Shown here in pieces: positions 52,120 to 59,996 of a stretch of 64,000 nucleotides of DNA. The stretch is from Myxococcales bacterium (GTDB lineage Bacteria > Myxococcota_A > Polyangia > Palsa-1104): the NCBI GenBank assembly GCA_003170275.1, contig PNAM01000036.1:159895-223894 (forward strand). Direction: 5' to 3'. Position 1 is the stretch's first letter; each line of letters starts with the position of its first letter. Position numbers and translations under genes: made by a program. The notes beneath the pieces are model-generated. The model saw only the letters and a program-made list of their open reading frames with translations, searched no databases and was not told the origin of the DNA.

Positions 52120-53637
52120 TCAAATGCGGAAAATCAATGCGCCGATGATGCGCGACTCCGACTTGACCTGGTCGGGCGTCCAACCGGGCGGGACGTTGGT
52201 GAAGATGGCTCCATCCGGCGACGCCAGATTTCCCGACTTGTAACCGTCGGGGCCGGTCACCCCGCCGTGCCCTGCGAAATAGGGAATGCTCGCCTCGCGG
52301 TGCACGAACTCGAGGCGAAACGTGAGCAGCGGGGTGGGCATGTAGTCGGCCGTGGTGGAGATGTCCCATCCGTCGAATTGGGTGCCCGGGTTGGTATCGA
52401 AGATCGCGCCGGCGACGCCGGTCGGAACCAGCACCAGGTAGCGACCCGGGTTGTGGATGAACCCGCCACCGACGGTCCAGCCGAGCTGGTTCTTCCAGAA
52501 CCACAGGCGGTTGTAGGCCATGCCGCTGACGAAGTCTTGCTCGCACGGCGTCGCGTTGGTGCAGTTGCCTTCCTTGCCGCTCCCGGAGAATGCCTGGACC
52601 CCGTCACCCGACTCGAACCCGACGTCGAAGGTCACCGAGAGCGCGGCGCGGCTCAAGCCGTTGCTCAACGGGTGGTTGTAGTAACGGAACAGGACGCTGT
52701 TATCCAAATGCAGGCGAACGCGGCCCGGATGGTCTTGCGTGTCGGTGCCGACGTAGCCGTTGAAGACCGTGCTCACCCATTCGCGGGGCGCCCAGCGGAT
52801 CTGATATCCGACGCCGGGCAGCTCGTTGAACTTTCCGTAGGTCTGCCAGCCGTTGATCACCCACACCTCGACCTTCAGGCGATCGGTGGGGAAGAGCTGA
52901 ATGCGAATGCCATTGAAGAACCACGGCGTATTATCCGAAGTATAAGACGGCTGATATGCCCAGTTTTCGAAGTTGTCATACGAGAAGAGCCCCACGTACG
53001 ACATGAAGATCCCGACGTCGACGTTGATTCCGTGCAGCTTGTTCCAGTGGTATCCGGCGTACGCCTCGCTGAGATATCGATAGACGGTCTGTAGATCGAA
53101 TTGGCCGCGCAGCGTGCTGTTGTCATTGCGCGGCACGACGGTGGTGCGGGTGCCGTACTGGAGCATCAGGCGCGCGCGCACGTTGCCGACGTGGACGTCG
53201 CCGCCGAGACCGAGGAACGAGATCTCGAACTCGTTGTTGCGGGCGAGCGCGGTCGAGCCGACCACCGTGTTGTCGATCGGGCGATTGAACGAGTAGGTGT
53301 AGTTCACGTCGACGTCGAGCTGCGGCGTGAAGTACTTGGTGTCGAGCACGCGCTCGGTCTGGCGGCTGGTGCCGTTCATCCAGGAAAAGTCGCCCCACGC
53401 AAACGGCTCGCCGGACGGCGCGGCTTCCGGCGGCGGAGGAGGCGGCGCCGGCGGTCGGGCCTCGTATTCGCGCAGTCGCTGCTCGAGGAATCGCAAGCGA
53501 TCTTCCACCGATGACGGCGGCGGCGTGGCTGGCGCCGGCTCCTGCGCGGCGGCTCGCGCGCCGAACGCAACCACAATCCAGCCGACCACCAGCGCACTCC
53601 GTATTCGGATCCCGATCTCGCGGCGATTCAGGCTCAT
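52120..53637 (-). CDS. Outer-membrane porin, OmpL/BBP2-like
   Basis: A 505-residue outer-membrane protein. ATG 53637 has GGGAGGAG directly upstream. The signal peptide (IRIRSALVVGWIVVAFGARAAA) is followed by a short coiled-coil segment (SVEDRLRFLEQRLREYEA) and a Pro-rich linker, then a barrel of about 400 residues (DVDVNYTYSFNRPIDN; WTVGGGFIHNPGRYLVL) ending in IGALIFRI. It fits the putative beta-barrel porin-2 (BBP2) group, as in OmpL-like proteins, and should form a pore for small solutes. The coiled coil could trimerise or reach the cell wall. The neighbouring ammonium transporter and regulators raise the thought of nitrogen uptake, but this is only inference. Confidence 0.82.
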   Translation of the reverse strand: MSLNRREIGIRIRSALVVGWIVVAFGARAAAQEPAPATPPPSSVEDRLRFLEQRLREYEARPPAPPPPPPEAAPSGEPFAWGDFSWMNGTSRQTERVLDTKYFTPQLDVDVNYTYSFNRPIDNTVVGSTALARNNEFEISFLGLGGDVHVGNVRARLMLQYGTRTTVVPRNDNSTLRGQFDLQTVYRYLSEAYAGYHWNKLHGINVDVGIFMSYVGLFSYDNFENWAYQPSYTSDNTPWFFNGIRIQLFPTDRLKVEVWVINGWQTYGKFNELPGVGYQIRWAPREWVSTVFNGYVGTDTQDHPGRVRLHLDNSVLFRYYNHPLSNGLSRAALSVTFDVGFESGDGVQAFSGSGKEGNCTNATPCEQDFVSGMAYNRLWFWKNQLGWTVGGGFIHNPGRYLVLVPTGVAGAIFDTNPGTQFDGWDISTTADYMPTPLLTFRLEFVHREASIPYFAGHGGVTGPDGYKSGNLASPDGAIFTNVPPGWTPDQVKSESRIIGALIFRI

Positions 53638-53748
53638 GCTCCTCCCTTTCGGCAGTTCGTGACGCACTGCTTCACGACGTGGAGATACCGCCAGTGGGGT
53701 TTCGAAGCAGTTGCCCCCTGGGAAACTCTTGATGGCCGATTACTGCGT

Positions 53749-53756
53749 TTTGCAAA
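53749..53756. promoter_or_regulatory. TTTGCAAA palindrome in the porin/regulator gap
   Basis: A perfect 8-bp palindrome in the 262-bp, AT-richer gap between the porin and the regulator genes. It shares the TTGCAA core with the nine-base sites at 53785 and 53891 and may be a weaker copy of the same operator. Confidence 0.35.
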
Positions 53757-53784
53757 CAAGGGATGGTCTTGCAGTTCGCGCTGC

Positions 53785-53793
53785 GCAAATTGC
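53785..53793 (-). promoter_or_regulatory. GCAATTTGC site 1
   Basis: The complement of GCAATTTGC (GCAAATTGC on the plus strand). The same nine bases occur twice more, right before the regulator start and before the ammonium transporter gene. A candidate binding site for one of the regulators that share the C-terminal helix-turn-helix. Confidence 0.4.
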
Positions 53794-53870
53794 AAAGAAC
53801 GCCGTTCGCTGAAATCGCGTTTTGTCGCCGTTCGAATAGACAAGTATCGAGAATCGTGTCGCCACCCGCT

Positions 53871-53885
53871 TGGCACTGGATGTGC
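53871..53885 (+). promoter_or_regulatory. Sigma-54-like -24/-12 box before the first regulator
   Basis: TGGCAC-N7-GC: the GG (53872-53873) and GC (53884-53885) are 10 bp apart, the required sigma-54 spacing, and TGGCAC matches consensus. The -12 half is GTGC rather than TTGC. Transcription would begin near 53897, only three bases before the GTG at 53900. Confidence 0.4.
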
Positions 53886-53890
53886 GTTGG

Positions 53891-53899
53891 GCAATTTGC
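53891..53899 (+). promoter_or_regulatory. GCAATTTGC site 2, abutting the regulator start
   Basis: GCAA-T-TTGC ends exactly one base before the GTG start at 53900. A protein bound here would block transcription start or translation, so it is a candidate autoregulatory operator. Confidence 0.4.
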
Positions 53900-55156
53900 G
53901 TGCCGTCCCAGGCGCTCGACCTCGACCTCGACGTCCTCGTCATCGATGACGAGAGGAACATCCGCCGCACCCTGCGGGTGTGCCTGGAGGCGCTCGGCTG
54001 CCTCGTCGATGAAGCCGCCAACGCGCCCGCCGTGCGAGCGGCGCAAGCGCGCAAGACCTACGATGTGGCCCTGCTCGACCTGCGGCTCGGACCGGACAGC
54101 GGCCTCGACCTGCTACCGGCCTTTCTCGCAACGAATGCGGGGTGTGACGTCATCGTCATGACGGCCTTCGGGTCGATCGAAACGGCGGTGGAAGCGATTC
54201 GGCGGGGAGCCTGCGACTATCTGACCAAGCCATTGACGCCCGCGCGTATCCAGGAGGTTCTCGAGCGGGTCGCTGCCCGGCGAACGCTCGACGCGCAGAT
54301 TCGTAGTCGCCGAACGCTCCTCGGCAAGGTCGTACCCGAGCCCGGGCTGCAGACGAGCTCACCACGGATGAGCCAGTTGCTGGAGCTGCTGGCTCGCGCT
54401 GCCGCCAGCGACAGCCCGGTTCTCCTGCAGGGGGAGAAGGGCACCGGCAAGAGCGTGCTGGCGCGCCGGCTCCACGCCCTGAGTCCGCGCGCGGCCGCCC
54501 CCTTCGCGGTGATTCGTTGTGGTGCGCTGCTTCGGGAAGGGACGGTGGACGAGCTGATCCGGGAGGCGAGCATCGGAACGCTGTTTCTCGACCAGATCGA
54601 GGCGCTGCCGCGTTCGCTTCAGGAGAGGCTCGCGCAGCCCCTCGAGAGTCGCGTCGTGGCAGCGACCCACCTGGAGCTCGAGAGGGAGGTGCGCGCCGGT
54701 CGTTTTTGCCAGGAGCTGTTCGAGCGTCTCCAACCGGTCGTGTTGGCCGTTCCGCCGCTGCGCGAACGAAAGGAGGACATCCTTCCCATGTCGCGCCGAT
54801 GGCTCGCGTTCTATTCGCAACACGGGCCGGTGAGATCGCCGGAGCTGACGCCGGACGCCGAGTCGGCGTTGTCGGGGTATGGCTGGCCGGGAAACATCCC
54901 CGAGTTGCGACTCGCCATGGAGCGTGCCGCAATCCTGCGTGGCGGGCTGCGGGTCGGACCCGAGGCCCTACCCGAGCGAGTTGTCATCCACGCCGACCGG
55001 GTGCCCAGCCTGGGTGGTGAATTCACCATGGAGGCCGTCGAGCGCGAACACGTGTTGCGCGTCCTTCATCAAGCGTCTACGCAGGAGGAGGCCTCCCGAA
55101 TTCTGGGGATGGACGTCTCGACGCTGTGGCGAAAGCGAAAACGCTACGGGGTCTGA
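53900..55156 (+). CDS. AlgB/NtrC-like response regulator without sigma-54 contact loops
   Basis: A 418-residue regulator. The receiver is intact (D16/D17, phosphoacceptor D60 in LLDLRL, T88, K110). The AAA+ domain keeps Walker A (GEKGTGKS, 178-185), but the segment with GAFTGA is missing: C207 is followed by only 20 residues to LFLDQ (228-232), about 18 residues shorter than the intact paralog at 58635, and the second loop before sensor I is about 16 residues shorter too. Walker B has Gln for Glu. The Fis-type helix-turn-helix (EEASRILGMDVSTLWRKRKRYG) is intact. It should bind ATP and DNA but not remodel sigma-54. GTG 53900 is chosen because D60 and Walker A then align residue for residue with the intact paralog. 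Confidence 0.88.
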   Translation: MPSQALDLDLDVLVIDDERNIRRTLRVCLEALGCLVDEAANAPAVRAAQARKTYDVALLDLRLGPDSGLDLLPAFLATNAGCDVIVMTAFGSIETAVEAIRRGACDYLTKPLTPARIQEVLERVAARRTLDAQIRSRRTLLGKVVPEPGLQTSSPRMSQLLELLARAAASDSPVLLQGEKGTGKSVLARRLHALSPRAAAPFAVIRCGALLREGTVDELIREASIGTLFLDQIEALPRSLQERLAQPLESRVVAATHLELEREVRAGRFCQELFERLQPVVLAVPPLRERKEDILPMSRRWLAFYSQHGPVRSPELTPDAESALSGYGWPGNIPELRLAMERAAILRGGLRVGPEALPERVVIHADRVPSLGGEFTMEAVEREHVLRVLHQASTQEEASRILGMDVSTLWRKRKRYGV

Positions 55157-55164
55157 TGGTCTTT

Positions 55165-55173
55165 GCAATTTGC
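55165..55173 (+). promoter_or_regulatory. GCAATTTGC site 3, upstream of the ammonium transporter
   Basis: The same nine-base sequence as at 53891, located 37 bp before the transporter ATG and 8 bp after the regulator stop. It may place the transporter under the control of the regulators next door. Confidence 0.45.
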
Positions 55174-55201
55174 AGGCATTGGCTACAAAATCGCCGGCGC
55201 C

Positions 55202-56602
55202 ATGGTTGAGCCGACCGTCGCCGATCTCGCCAAGCAGATTTCCGACACGCAGATCAGCGCGAACCTGGTCTGGACGCTAATCGGCGGATTTCTGGTGATG
55301 TTCATGCAGGCCGGCTTTGCGCTGGTAGAGACCGGCCTGACGCGCGCAAAGAACGCCGCGCACACGATGGCGATGAACATCTTCGTCTACGCGATCGGAA
55401 TCCTCGGCTTTTGGTCGCTCGGGTTCGCACTGCAGATGGGCGGGGTCGGCGCGCTCGGCACCCTCGGCAACGATTCGACCTTGTCCCACGAGTTCGTCGT
55501 GCACCTCGCCGGACGGGAATTCGGCCTGTTCGGAATGAAGGGCTTCTTCCTCTCGGGGACGTTGTTCACCGCGCCCGTGGCGGCGATGTTCCTCTTTCAA
55601 ATGGTGTTCATGGACACTGCCGCGACCATCCCCACGGGCGCCATGGCGGAGCGCTGGAAGTTTCTCTCCTTCGTACTGTTCAGCATCGTCGTGTCCACGA
55701 TCATCTATCCGATCTACGCCAACTGGACTTGGGGCGGCGGGTGGCTCTCCATGCTCGGAAAGAGCTTCGGACTGGGGCATGGGCACGTGGATTTCGCGGG
55801 CAGCTCGGTGGTGCATATGACCGGCGGTGTGATGGCGTTCGTCGGTGCGAAAGTGCTCGGGCCGCGGATCGGCAAGTACACCAAGGAAGGAACGCCGCGC
55901 CCGATCCCCGGTCACAACATCCCCATGGTGGTCGTCGGCACCATCATCCTCGCGTTCGGGTGGTTCGGCTTCAACGCAGGGTCAACGCTCGCAGGCACCG
56001 ATGCCAGGATCGCCATCATCGCCGTAAACACGATGCTGGCCTCTGCGGCAGGCGCGTTCGCGTCCTATCTCGTCGTCACGCTCAAGTTCGGCAAGCCGGA
56101 CGTCACCATGATCTGCAACGGCCTCCTGTCCGGATTGGTGGCGATCACCGCACCCTGCGCATTCGTCGGTGCGCCAGCCGCCGTTGCGATCGGCGCGATC
56201 GCTGGCGTCGTCGTCGTGTACGCGTCGCTGTTCGTCGAGCGTAAGCTCAAGATCGACGATCCGGTCGGCGCGATCTCGGTTCACGGAGTCAACGGCGCGT
56301 GGGGCATCGTAGCGCTCGGCCTGTTCGCCAACGGAACGTACGGCGACGGGCTCAACGGTGTGGAGGGCCCCGTACGCGGCCTCCTCCATGGCGACGCCAG
56401 GCAGCTCGGCGCCTCGTTGATCGGGATCGTCGTGAACGTGGCGTGGGTCGCGTCGATTAGCTGGTTGGCGCTCTATGGCATCGGCAAGGCCGTTGGCAAC
56501 CGCTCGAAGGCGGAAGACGAGCTGCAGGGCCTGGACGTGCCGGAGCTGGGTGCTCCCGGGTACGGCGACGAGCCGGGGCAGCTCGTGCCGCCGGTCGCGT
56601 GA
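55202..56602 (+). CDS. amt: Ammonium transporter (Amt/MEP/Rh family)
   Basis: A 466-residue ammonium channel with about 11 transmembrane helices. The twin histidines of the pore are H205 (SSVVHMTGGVMAF) and H361 (ISVHGVNGAWG), and the family motifs FGWFGFNAGS and DTAATIPTGAMAERWKF are present. No signal peptide precedes the first helix (NLVWTLIGGFLVMFMQAGF). The C-terminal tail is long and acidic (EDELQGLDVPELG) and would face the cytosol. No glnK-like P-II gene is adjacent, unlike many bacterial amt operons; instead it sits between two degenerate NtrC-type regulators. ATG 55202 is the natural start; a TTG at 55163 would run through the GCAATTTGC site. Confidence 0.96.
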   Translation: MVEPTVADLAKQISDTQISANLVWTLIGGFLVMFMQAGFALVETGLTRAKNAAHTMAMNIFVYAIGILGFWSLGFALQMGGVGALGTLGNDSTLSHEFVVHLAGREFGLFGMKGFFLSGTLFTAPVAAMFLFQMVFMDTAATIPTGAMAERWKFLSFVLFSIVVSTIIYPIYANWTWGGGWLSMLGKSFGLGHGHVDFAGSSVVHMTGGVMAFVGAKVLGPRIGKYTKEGTPRPIPGHNIPMVVVGTIILAFGWFGFNAGSTLAGTDARIAIIAVNTMLASAAGAFASYLVVTLKFGKPDVTMICNGLLSGLVAITAPCAFVGAPAAVAIGAIAGVVVVYASLFVERKLKIDDPVGAISVHGVNGAWGIVALGLFANGTYGDGLNGVEGPVRGLLHGDARQLGASLIGIVVNVAWVASISWLALYGIGKAVGNRSKAEDELQGLDVPELGAPGYGDEPGQLVPPVA

Positions 56603-56712
56603 CTTCTACGGATGACCGCGTAGGTGGGCACGGTGCATTAGGGGAGCTCTCGTCGCGTTGCAATACGCACGGTGGACCCTTGCTCAGGTCGGGAGCTGCG
56701 CCGACTTCACGC

Positions 56713-56728
56713 TGGCACGTGGTGTGCT
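56713..56728 (+). promoter_or_regulatory. Sigma-54-like -24/-12 box before the second degenerate regulator
   Basis: TGGCACG (56713-56719) matches the -24 consensus fully; GG (56714-56715) and GC (56726-56727) are 10 bp apart, and the -12 half is GTGCT instead of TTGCT. Transcription would begin near 56739. The ATG at 56742 lies 29 bp after the first base of the box, the same distance as in the regulator at 53900. Confidence 0.5.
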
Positions 56729-56741
56729 GGGGTCGCTCAGG

Positions 56742-57935
56742 ATGCGTCGATTGCCGGATGCGCTTCGAACAGGCGCTGCGCTGCTCTTCGAGAGGGATCC
56801 GGACCCGAGGCTCATCGCGTGTCTGGAGACGCTCGGGTTTCGTTGCACGGTCGCTCGTCGCGAGCCCGACGCGGCCCGCGCCCTACAGGAAGCCTCGTAC
56901 GACCTGGTCCTCGTGGATGCAGCGTGCGCGGGCGATTTCCTGCTCGGGGTCGGCGGCCACCCGCTGGCGATTCCCACCGTCGTGATTGCCGCAGCCGGGA
57001 GCGAGCAGGCGAACGACGCGCTCGATCGCTGCGCCTGGGACTGGTTGGAGCGGCCGATCGAGCCGCGGCGGGTGCGGCAGGTGGTTGATCGTGCGCTGAT
57101 CCGCCGTTCGCTCGAATGGCAGGTGCGAGATCTGGCCGATCGGCTCGCGGCGAGCGCTCCGCCGCCGTTGATGGCGACCCGCTGCGCCGCCGTACGGTCG
57201 CTCCTGGCGGCGTTGGAGGACTCGAGCGCCAGATCCAGGCACGTGCTGTTGCGCGGAGAGCGAGGGTCGGGTCGCGCGGTGTTCGCCCGGCATTGCAGCG
57301 AGCGGCGCGCGGGACCGGTCATCGAGGTGCGGTGCGAGACCTCGGTTCCCGACGAGGAAGCGCTTTCGACCCGCATCGCGGCGGCACATCGGGGGACGCT
57401 GTTGTTGCGTGAGGTGGAGACGCTTTCGCCGGCGATCAAGGAGCTCCTCTGTCGACGGCTTCCGCTCGAGGTGCGAATCGTCGCGACCACCACCCGCGAC
57501 CCTGGCGGGGAGCTTGCGGCGCGGTTGGGTGCGGTCGAGGTCGCGGTGCCGCCGTTGCGCAGCCGGGCCGAAGATGTGCTTCCGCTGGCGCGCCACTTTC
57601 TTGCCTTCCACGCGCCGCGAGCGCATCTCACCAAGTCGGCCGCGGGCGCGCTCAGGTCGTACGTTTGGCCGGGCAACCTCGCCGAGCTTCGACGAACCGT
57701 CGAGCAGGCCGCCTCGTGCTGCGGTTCCGAGCTCGACGTTTCGTCCCTGCCCGAATGCGTCTTCGGACCGGGTGGCCGCGGTCCCTACGTGGGCGGCGAC
57801 TTCTCCATTGCGGAGATCGAACGCGCGCATGTGTCGAAGGTTCTTGCCCGAGGCGGAGCCATCGGCGAGGCGGCGCGGACCCTGGGCGTCGACGCTTCGA
57901 CGCTGTGGCGAATGCGGAAACGCCACCAGCCGTAG
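56742..57935 (+). CDS. NtrC/AlgB-like pseudo-regulator with inactive receiver and ATPase
   Basis: A 397-residue protein with the same plan as its neighbours but with key residues lost. In the receiver the acidic pair is E17-R18, D59 remains (LVLVDAACAG), but the Thr and Lys switches are replaced (VVIAAAGS, LERPIEP). In the AAA+ domain, Walker A reads GERGSGRA (172-179), with Arg for the essential Lys and Ala for Ser/Thr; Walker B reads LLLREVE (Arg for Asp), and GAFTGA is missing. It should not bind or hydrolyse ATP. The helix-turn-helix (GEAARTLGVDASTLWRMRKRH, 375-395) is intact, so it probably still binds DNA. Start is ATG 56742 or TTG 56751. Confidence 0.85.
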   Translation: MRRLPDALRTGAALLFERDPDPRLIACLETLGFRCTVARREPDAARALQEASYDLVLVDAACAGDFLLGVGGHPLAIPTVVIAAAGSEQANDALDRCAWDWLERPIEPRRVRQVVDRALIRRSLEWQVRDLADRLAASAPPPLMATRCAAVRSLLAALEDSSARSRHVLLRGERGSGRAVFARHCSERRAGPVIEVRCETSVPDEEALSTRIAAAHRGTLLLREVETLSPAIKELLCRRLPLEVRIVATTTRDPGGELAARLGAVEVAVPPLRSRAEDVLPLARHFLAFHAPRAHLTKSAAGALRSYVWPGNLAELRRTVEQAASCCGSELDVSSLPECVFGPGGRGPYVGGDFSIAEIERAHVSKVLARGGAIGEAARTLGVDASTLWRMRKRHQP

Positions 57936-58092
57936 ACCGCAAAGTGCAACGTCGCGGTCGCCCCGACCTTGCAAGATGCTGAGCCGGGCGTCGCAATCCG
58001 CACGTTGCTTCAAAGCGCCGGCCCTGTAACGCGCGAACATAGCTGGCAAAGTCCCTTGTCCTCCGCCTCGAATCGCCGCGCCAGGATGCGGC

Positions 58093-58632
58093 ATGTCCTC
58101 TGCAACCGGGTGGAGCAAGATGGACCGCTTGTTCGACCTCGATCGCTCCGGCGCGGAAGACCGCGGTCTACAGGCGCTGGCTCAGGCCGAGCTGACGCTG
58201 CAGCACCGCCGGCGGGCGCGACGGGTGCTGGTGGCGGCCACCGCTGCATCGACGCTCCTGTGTTGGACCTACGTTCGCTTCGGCAGCCCGGCGCTCCTCC
58301 TCGGCCCGTTCCTGTTCGCCGTGTTCGGCTCGTGGGCGATCGCGCTCGCGATCGCCGAGCACCTGGCGAGCCGCAGACTCGCGCGCAGTCTGCTCCGGCT
58401 CCCACCCGAGATTCGCGACCGCCTGGACGAGCGGCCAGATCGGCTGGAGATTCGACGCGGCCTCGCGATCGCCTGCGCGCTGACCGGCCTGTTTCCGTTT
58501 GTACGCGCAGTCGCACCAAGAATGCCGGCCGGCCTATGGGACGGCGGCCGCCTCCTGTGGGGAACGCTGGTGGTCCTGCTCCTGTGCGCGACCGTCGAGC
58601 AAGAGCTCCTCACCCCGAGCCGGCGCCGGTAG
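58093..58632 (+). CDS. Multi-pass membrane protein of unknown function
   Basis: A 179-residue protein: a cytosolic N-terminal helix (GLQALAQAELTLQHRRRARR), two closely spaced transmembrane helices (LVAATAASTLLCWTYVRFG; LLLGPFLFAVFGSWAIALAIAEHL), a soluble middle and two more helices (LAIACALTGLFPFVRAV; LLWGTLVVLLLCATVEQELL). No family recognised. It ends 2 bp before the intact AlgB-like regulator, so the two are one transcription unit and the protein may act as a signal input for that regulator. Confidence 0.65.
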   Translation: MSSATGWSKMDRLFDLDRSGAEDRGLQALAQAELTLQHRRRARRVLVAATAASTLLCWTYVRFGSPALLLGPFLFAVFGSWAIALAIAEHLASRRLARSLLRLPPEIRDRLDERPDRLEIRRGLAIACALTGLFPFVRAVAPRMPAGLWDGGRLLWGTLVVLLLCATVEQELLTPSRRR

Positions 58633-58634
58633 TC

Positions 58635-59996
58635 ATGACGGCGGGCGCGGAGGTGCCTCCGCTCGAAGTCCTGATCATCGACGACGAAAAGAACATTCGC
58701 GCGACCCTGCGCGTGTGTCTCGAAGGGATCGGTGTCCACGTCGCCGAAGCCGGGTCGGCCGAAGCGGCAAAGGCCGCCGTCCTGCGGCAGCAATTCGACC
58801 TGGCGTTTCTCGACCTGCGGCTCGGGGAGGCCAATGGCCTGACGCTGATCGCGCCCCTGCTCGCAGCCAGCCCGCTGGTCGACATTGTCGTGGTGACCGC
58901 CTACGGCACCATTGAGAGCGCGGTGGAGGCAATCCAGCTCGGCGCACGCAACGTGCTGCAGAAGCCGTTCAGCCCGGCGCAGATTCGGGAGATCGCAGAG
59001 AAGGTAACGCGGCGCCGGGACCTCCAGTTGCAGATGCGCGACCTGCGATCTCAGCTCGAGACCCTGGCTCCCGAGGTCGATCTCGAGAGCCGCTCGCCCC
59101 GCGTCCGGCAGGTGCTGGGCGTCCTCGCCAAGGCGGCGACCGCCGACGTCTCCGTGCTCCTGCGGGGTGAGAACGGCACCGGCAAGAGCGTGCTCGCGCG
59201 CTATCTACATGCGCTGAGCGCACGCGCGAGCTGCCCGTTCGTGGTCGTCAATTGCCCGACCTTGTCCGAGGATCTCATGGCGTCGGAGCTGTTCGGCCAC
59301 GCGCGCGGCTCGTTCACCGGTGCCGTGCGTGATCAGCCGGGACGGGTCGAAGCTGCCGAAGGCGGTTCGCTGTTCCTCGACGAGGTTGGTGAGCTGCCGC
59401 CGTCGCTCCAGGCGAAGCTGCTCCGGTTTCTGCAGGACCACCAGTTCGAGCGCGTCGGAGAGAACCAGACCCGTCGTGCGAACGTCCGCATTCTCGCCGC
59501 TACCAACCGCGATCTCGAGGCGGAGGTAAAGGCGGGCCGTTTCCGGGAGGATCTGCTGTTCCGGCTCAACACGTTCGAGATCCTCGTGCCTCCCTTGCGC
59601 GAGCGCCGCGAGGACATCGTGCCGCTCGCGCATCGGTTCCTGGCCCTGTTTGCGCGCGCCGCGAAAGGCTCTCCGCCGCTCGAGCTGACCGCTGAAGCCG
59701 AGTCGGCGATCGTGGCCTACGAGTGGCCGGGCAATCTCCGCGAGCTGCGGAATGCGATCGAGCGCGCCTCGATCCTGGCGAGCGGCACGCGCGTGGGGCG
59801 GGAGCTGCTCCCCGAGCGAATCGCCGGGCAGCTTGCCTCCGTGCAGCTCGGCGGCCACTACACCCTCGACGAGATCGAGCGCGAGCACATCCAGCGCATC
59901 CTCGCGCAGACTCCGACCGCCGAGGAAGCTGCGCGCATTCTCGGCATCGACATCTCGACCCTGTGGCGTCGCCGCAAGCGTTACGAAGGCGCCTGA
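58635..59996 (+). CDS. AlgB-like sigma-54-dependent response regulator (intact)
   Basis: A 453-residue enhancer-binding protein. Receiver: D60 in FLDLRL is the phosphoacceptor, with acidic pair D16/D17, T88 and K110. AAA+ domain: Walker A GENGTGKS (178-185), sigma-54 contact loop GSFTGA (225-230, a conservative form of GAFTGA), Walker B LFLDE (246-250), and sensor I/R-finger segments. The Fis-type helix-turn-helix is [23 protein letters not shown]. The LWRxRKRY-type end is like AlgB. It should drive transcription from sigma-54 promoters after phosphorylation. The separate histidine kinase gene converges on it and overlaps it by 16 bp; that kinase is the most likely partner. Confidence 0.93.
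   Translation: MTAGAEVPPLEVLIIDDEKNIRATLRVCLEGIGVHVAEAGSAEAAKAAVLRQQFDLAFLDLRLGEANGLTLIAPLLAASPLVDIVVVTAYGTIESAVEAIQLGARNVLQKPFSPAQIREIAEKVTRRRDLQLQMRDLRSQLETLAPEVDLESRSPRVRQVLGVLAKAATADVSVLLRGENGTGKSVLARYLHALSARASCPFVVVNCPTLSEDLMASELFGHARGSFTGAVRDQPGRVEAAEGGSLFLDEVGELPPSLQAKLLRFLQDHQFERVGENQTRRANVRILAATNRDLEAEVKAGRFREDLLFRLNTFEILVPPLRERREDIVPLAHRFLALFARAAKGSPPLELTAEAESAIVAYEWPGNLRELRNAIERASILASGTRVGRELLPERIAGQLASVQLGGHYTLDEIEREHIQRILAQTPTAEEAARILGIDISTLWRRRKRYEGA

Noticed and set aside
55158..55176. Sigma-54 promoter before the ammonium transporter.
   Set aside because: TGG and TTGCA elements are present, but the GG-to-GC spacing is 12 bp, not 10, so it does not fit; the GCAATTTGC site explains the same bases better.
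56742..57935. Pseudogene call for the degenerate regulator.
   Set aside because: The frame is open for 397 residues and the DNA-binding helix-turn-helix is well kept, so loss of ATPase residues looks like change of function, not decay.
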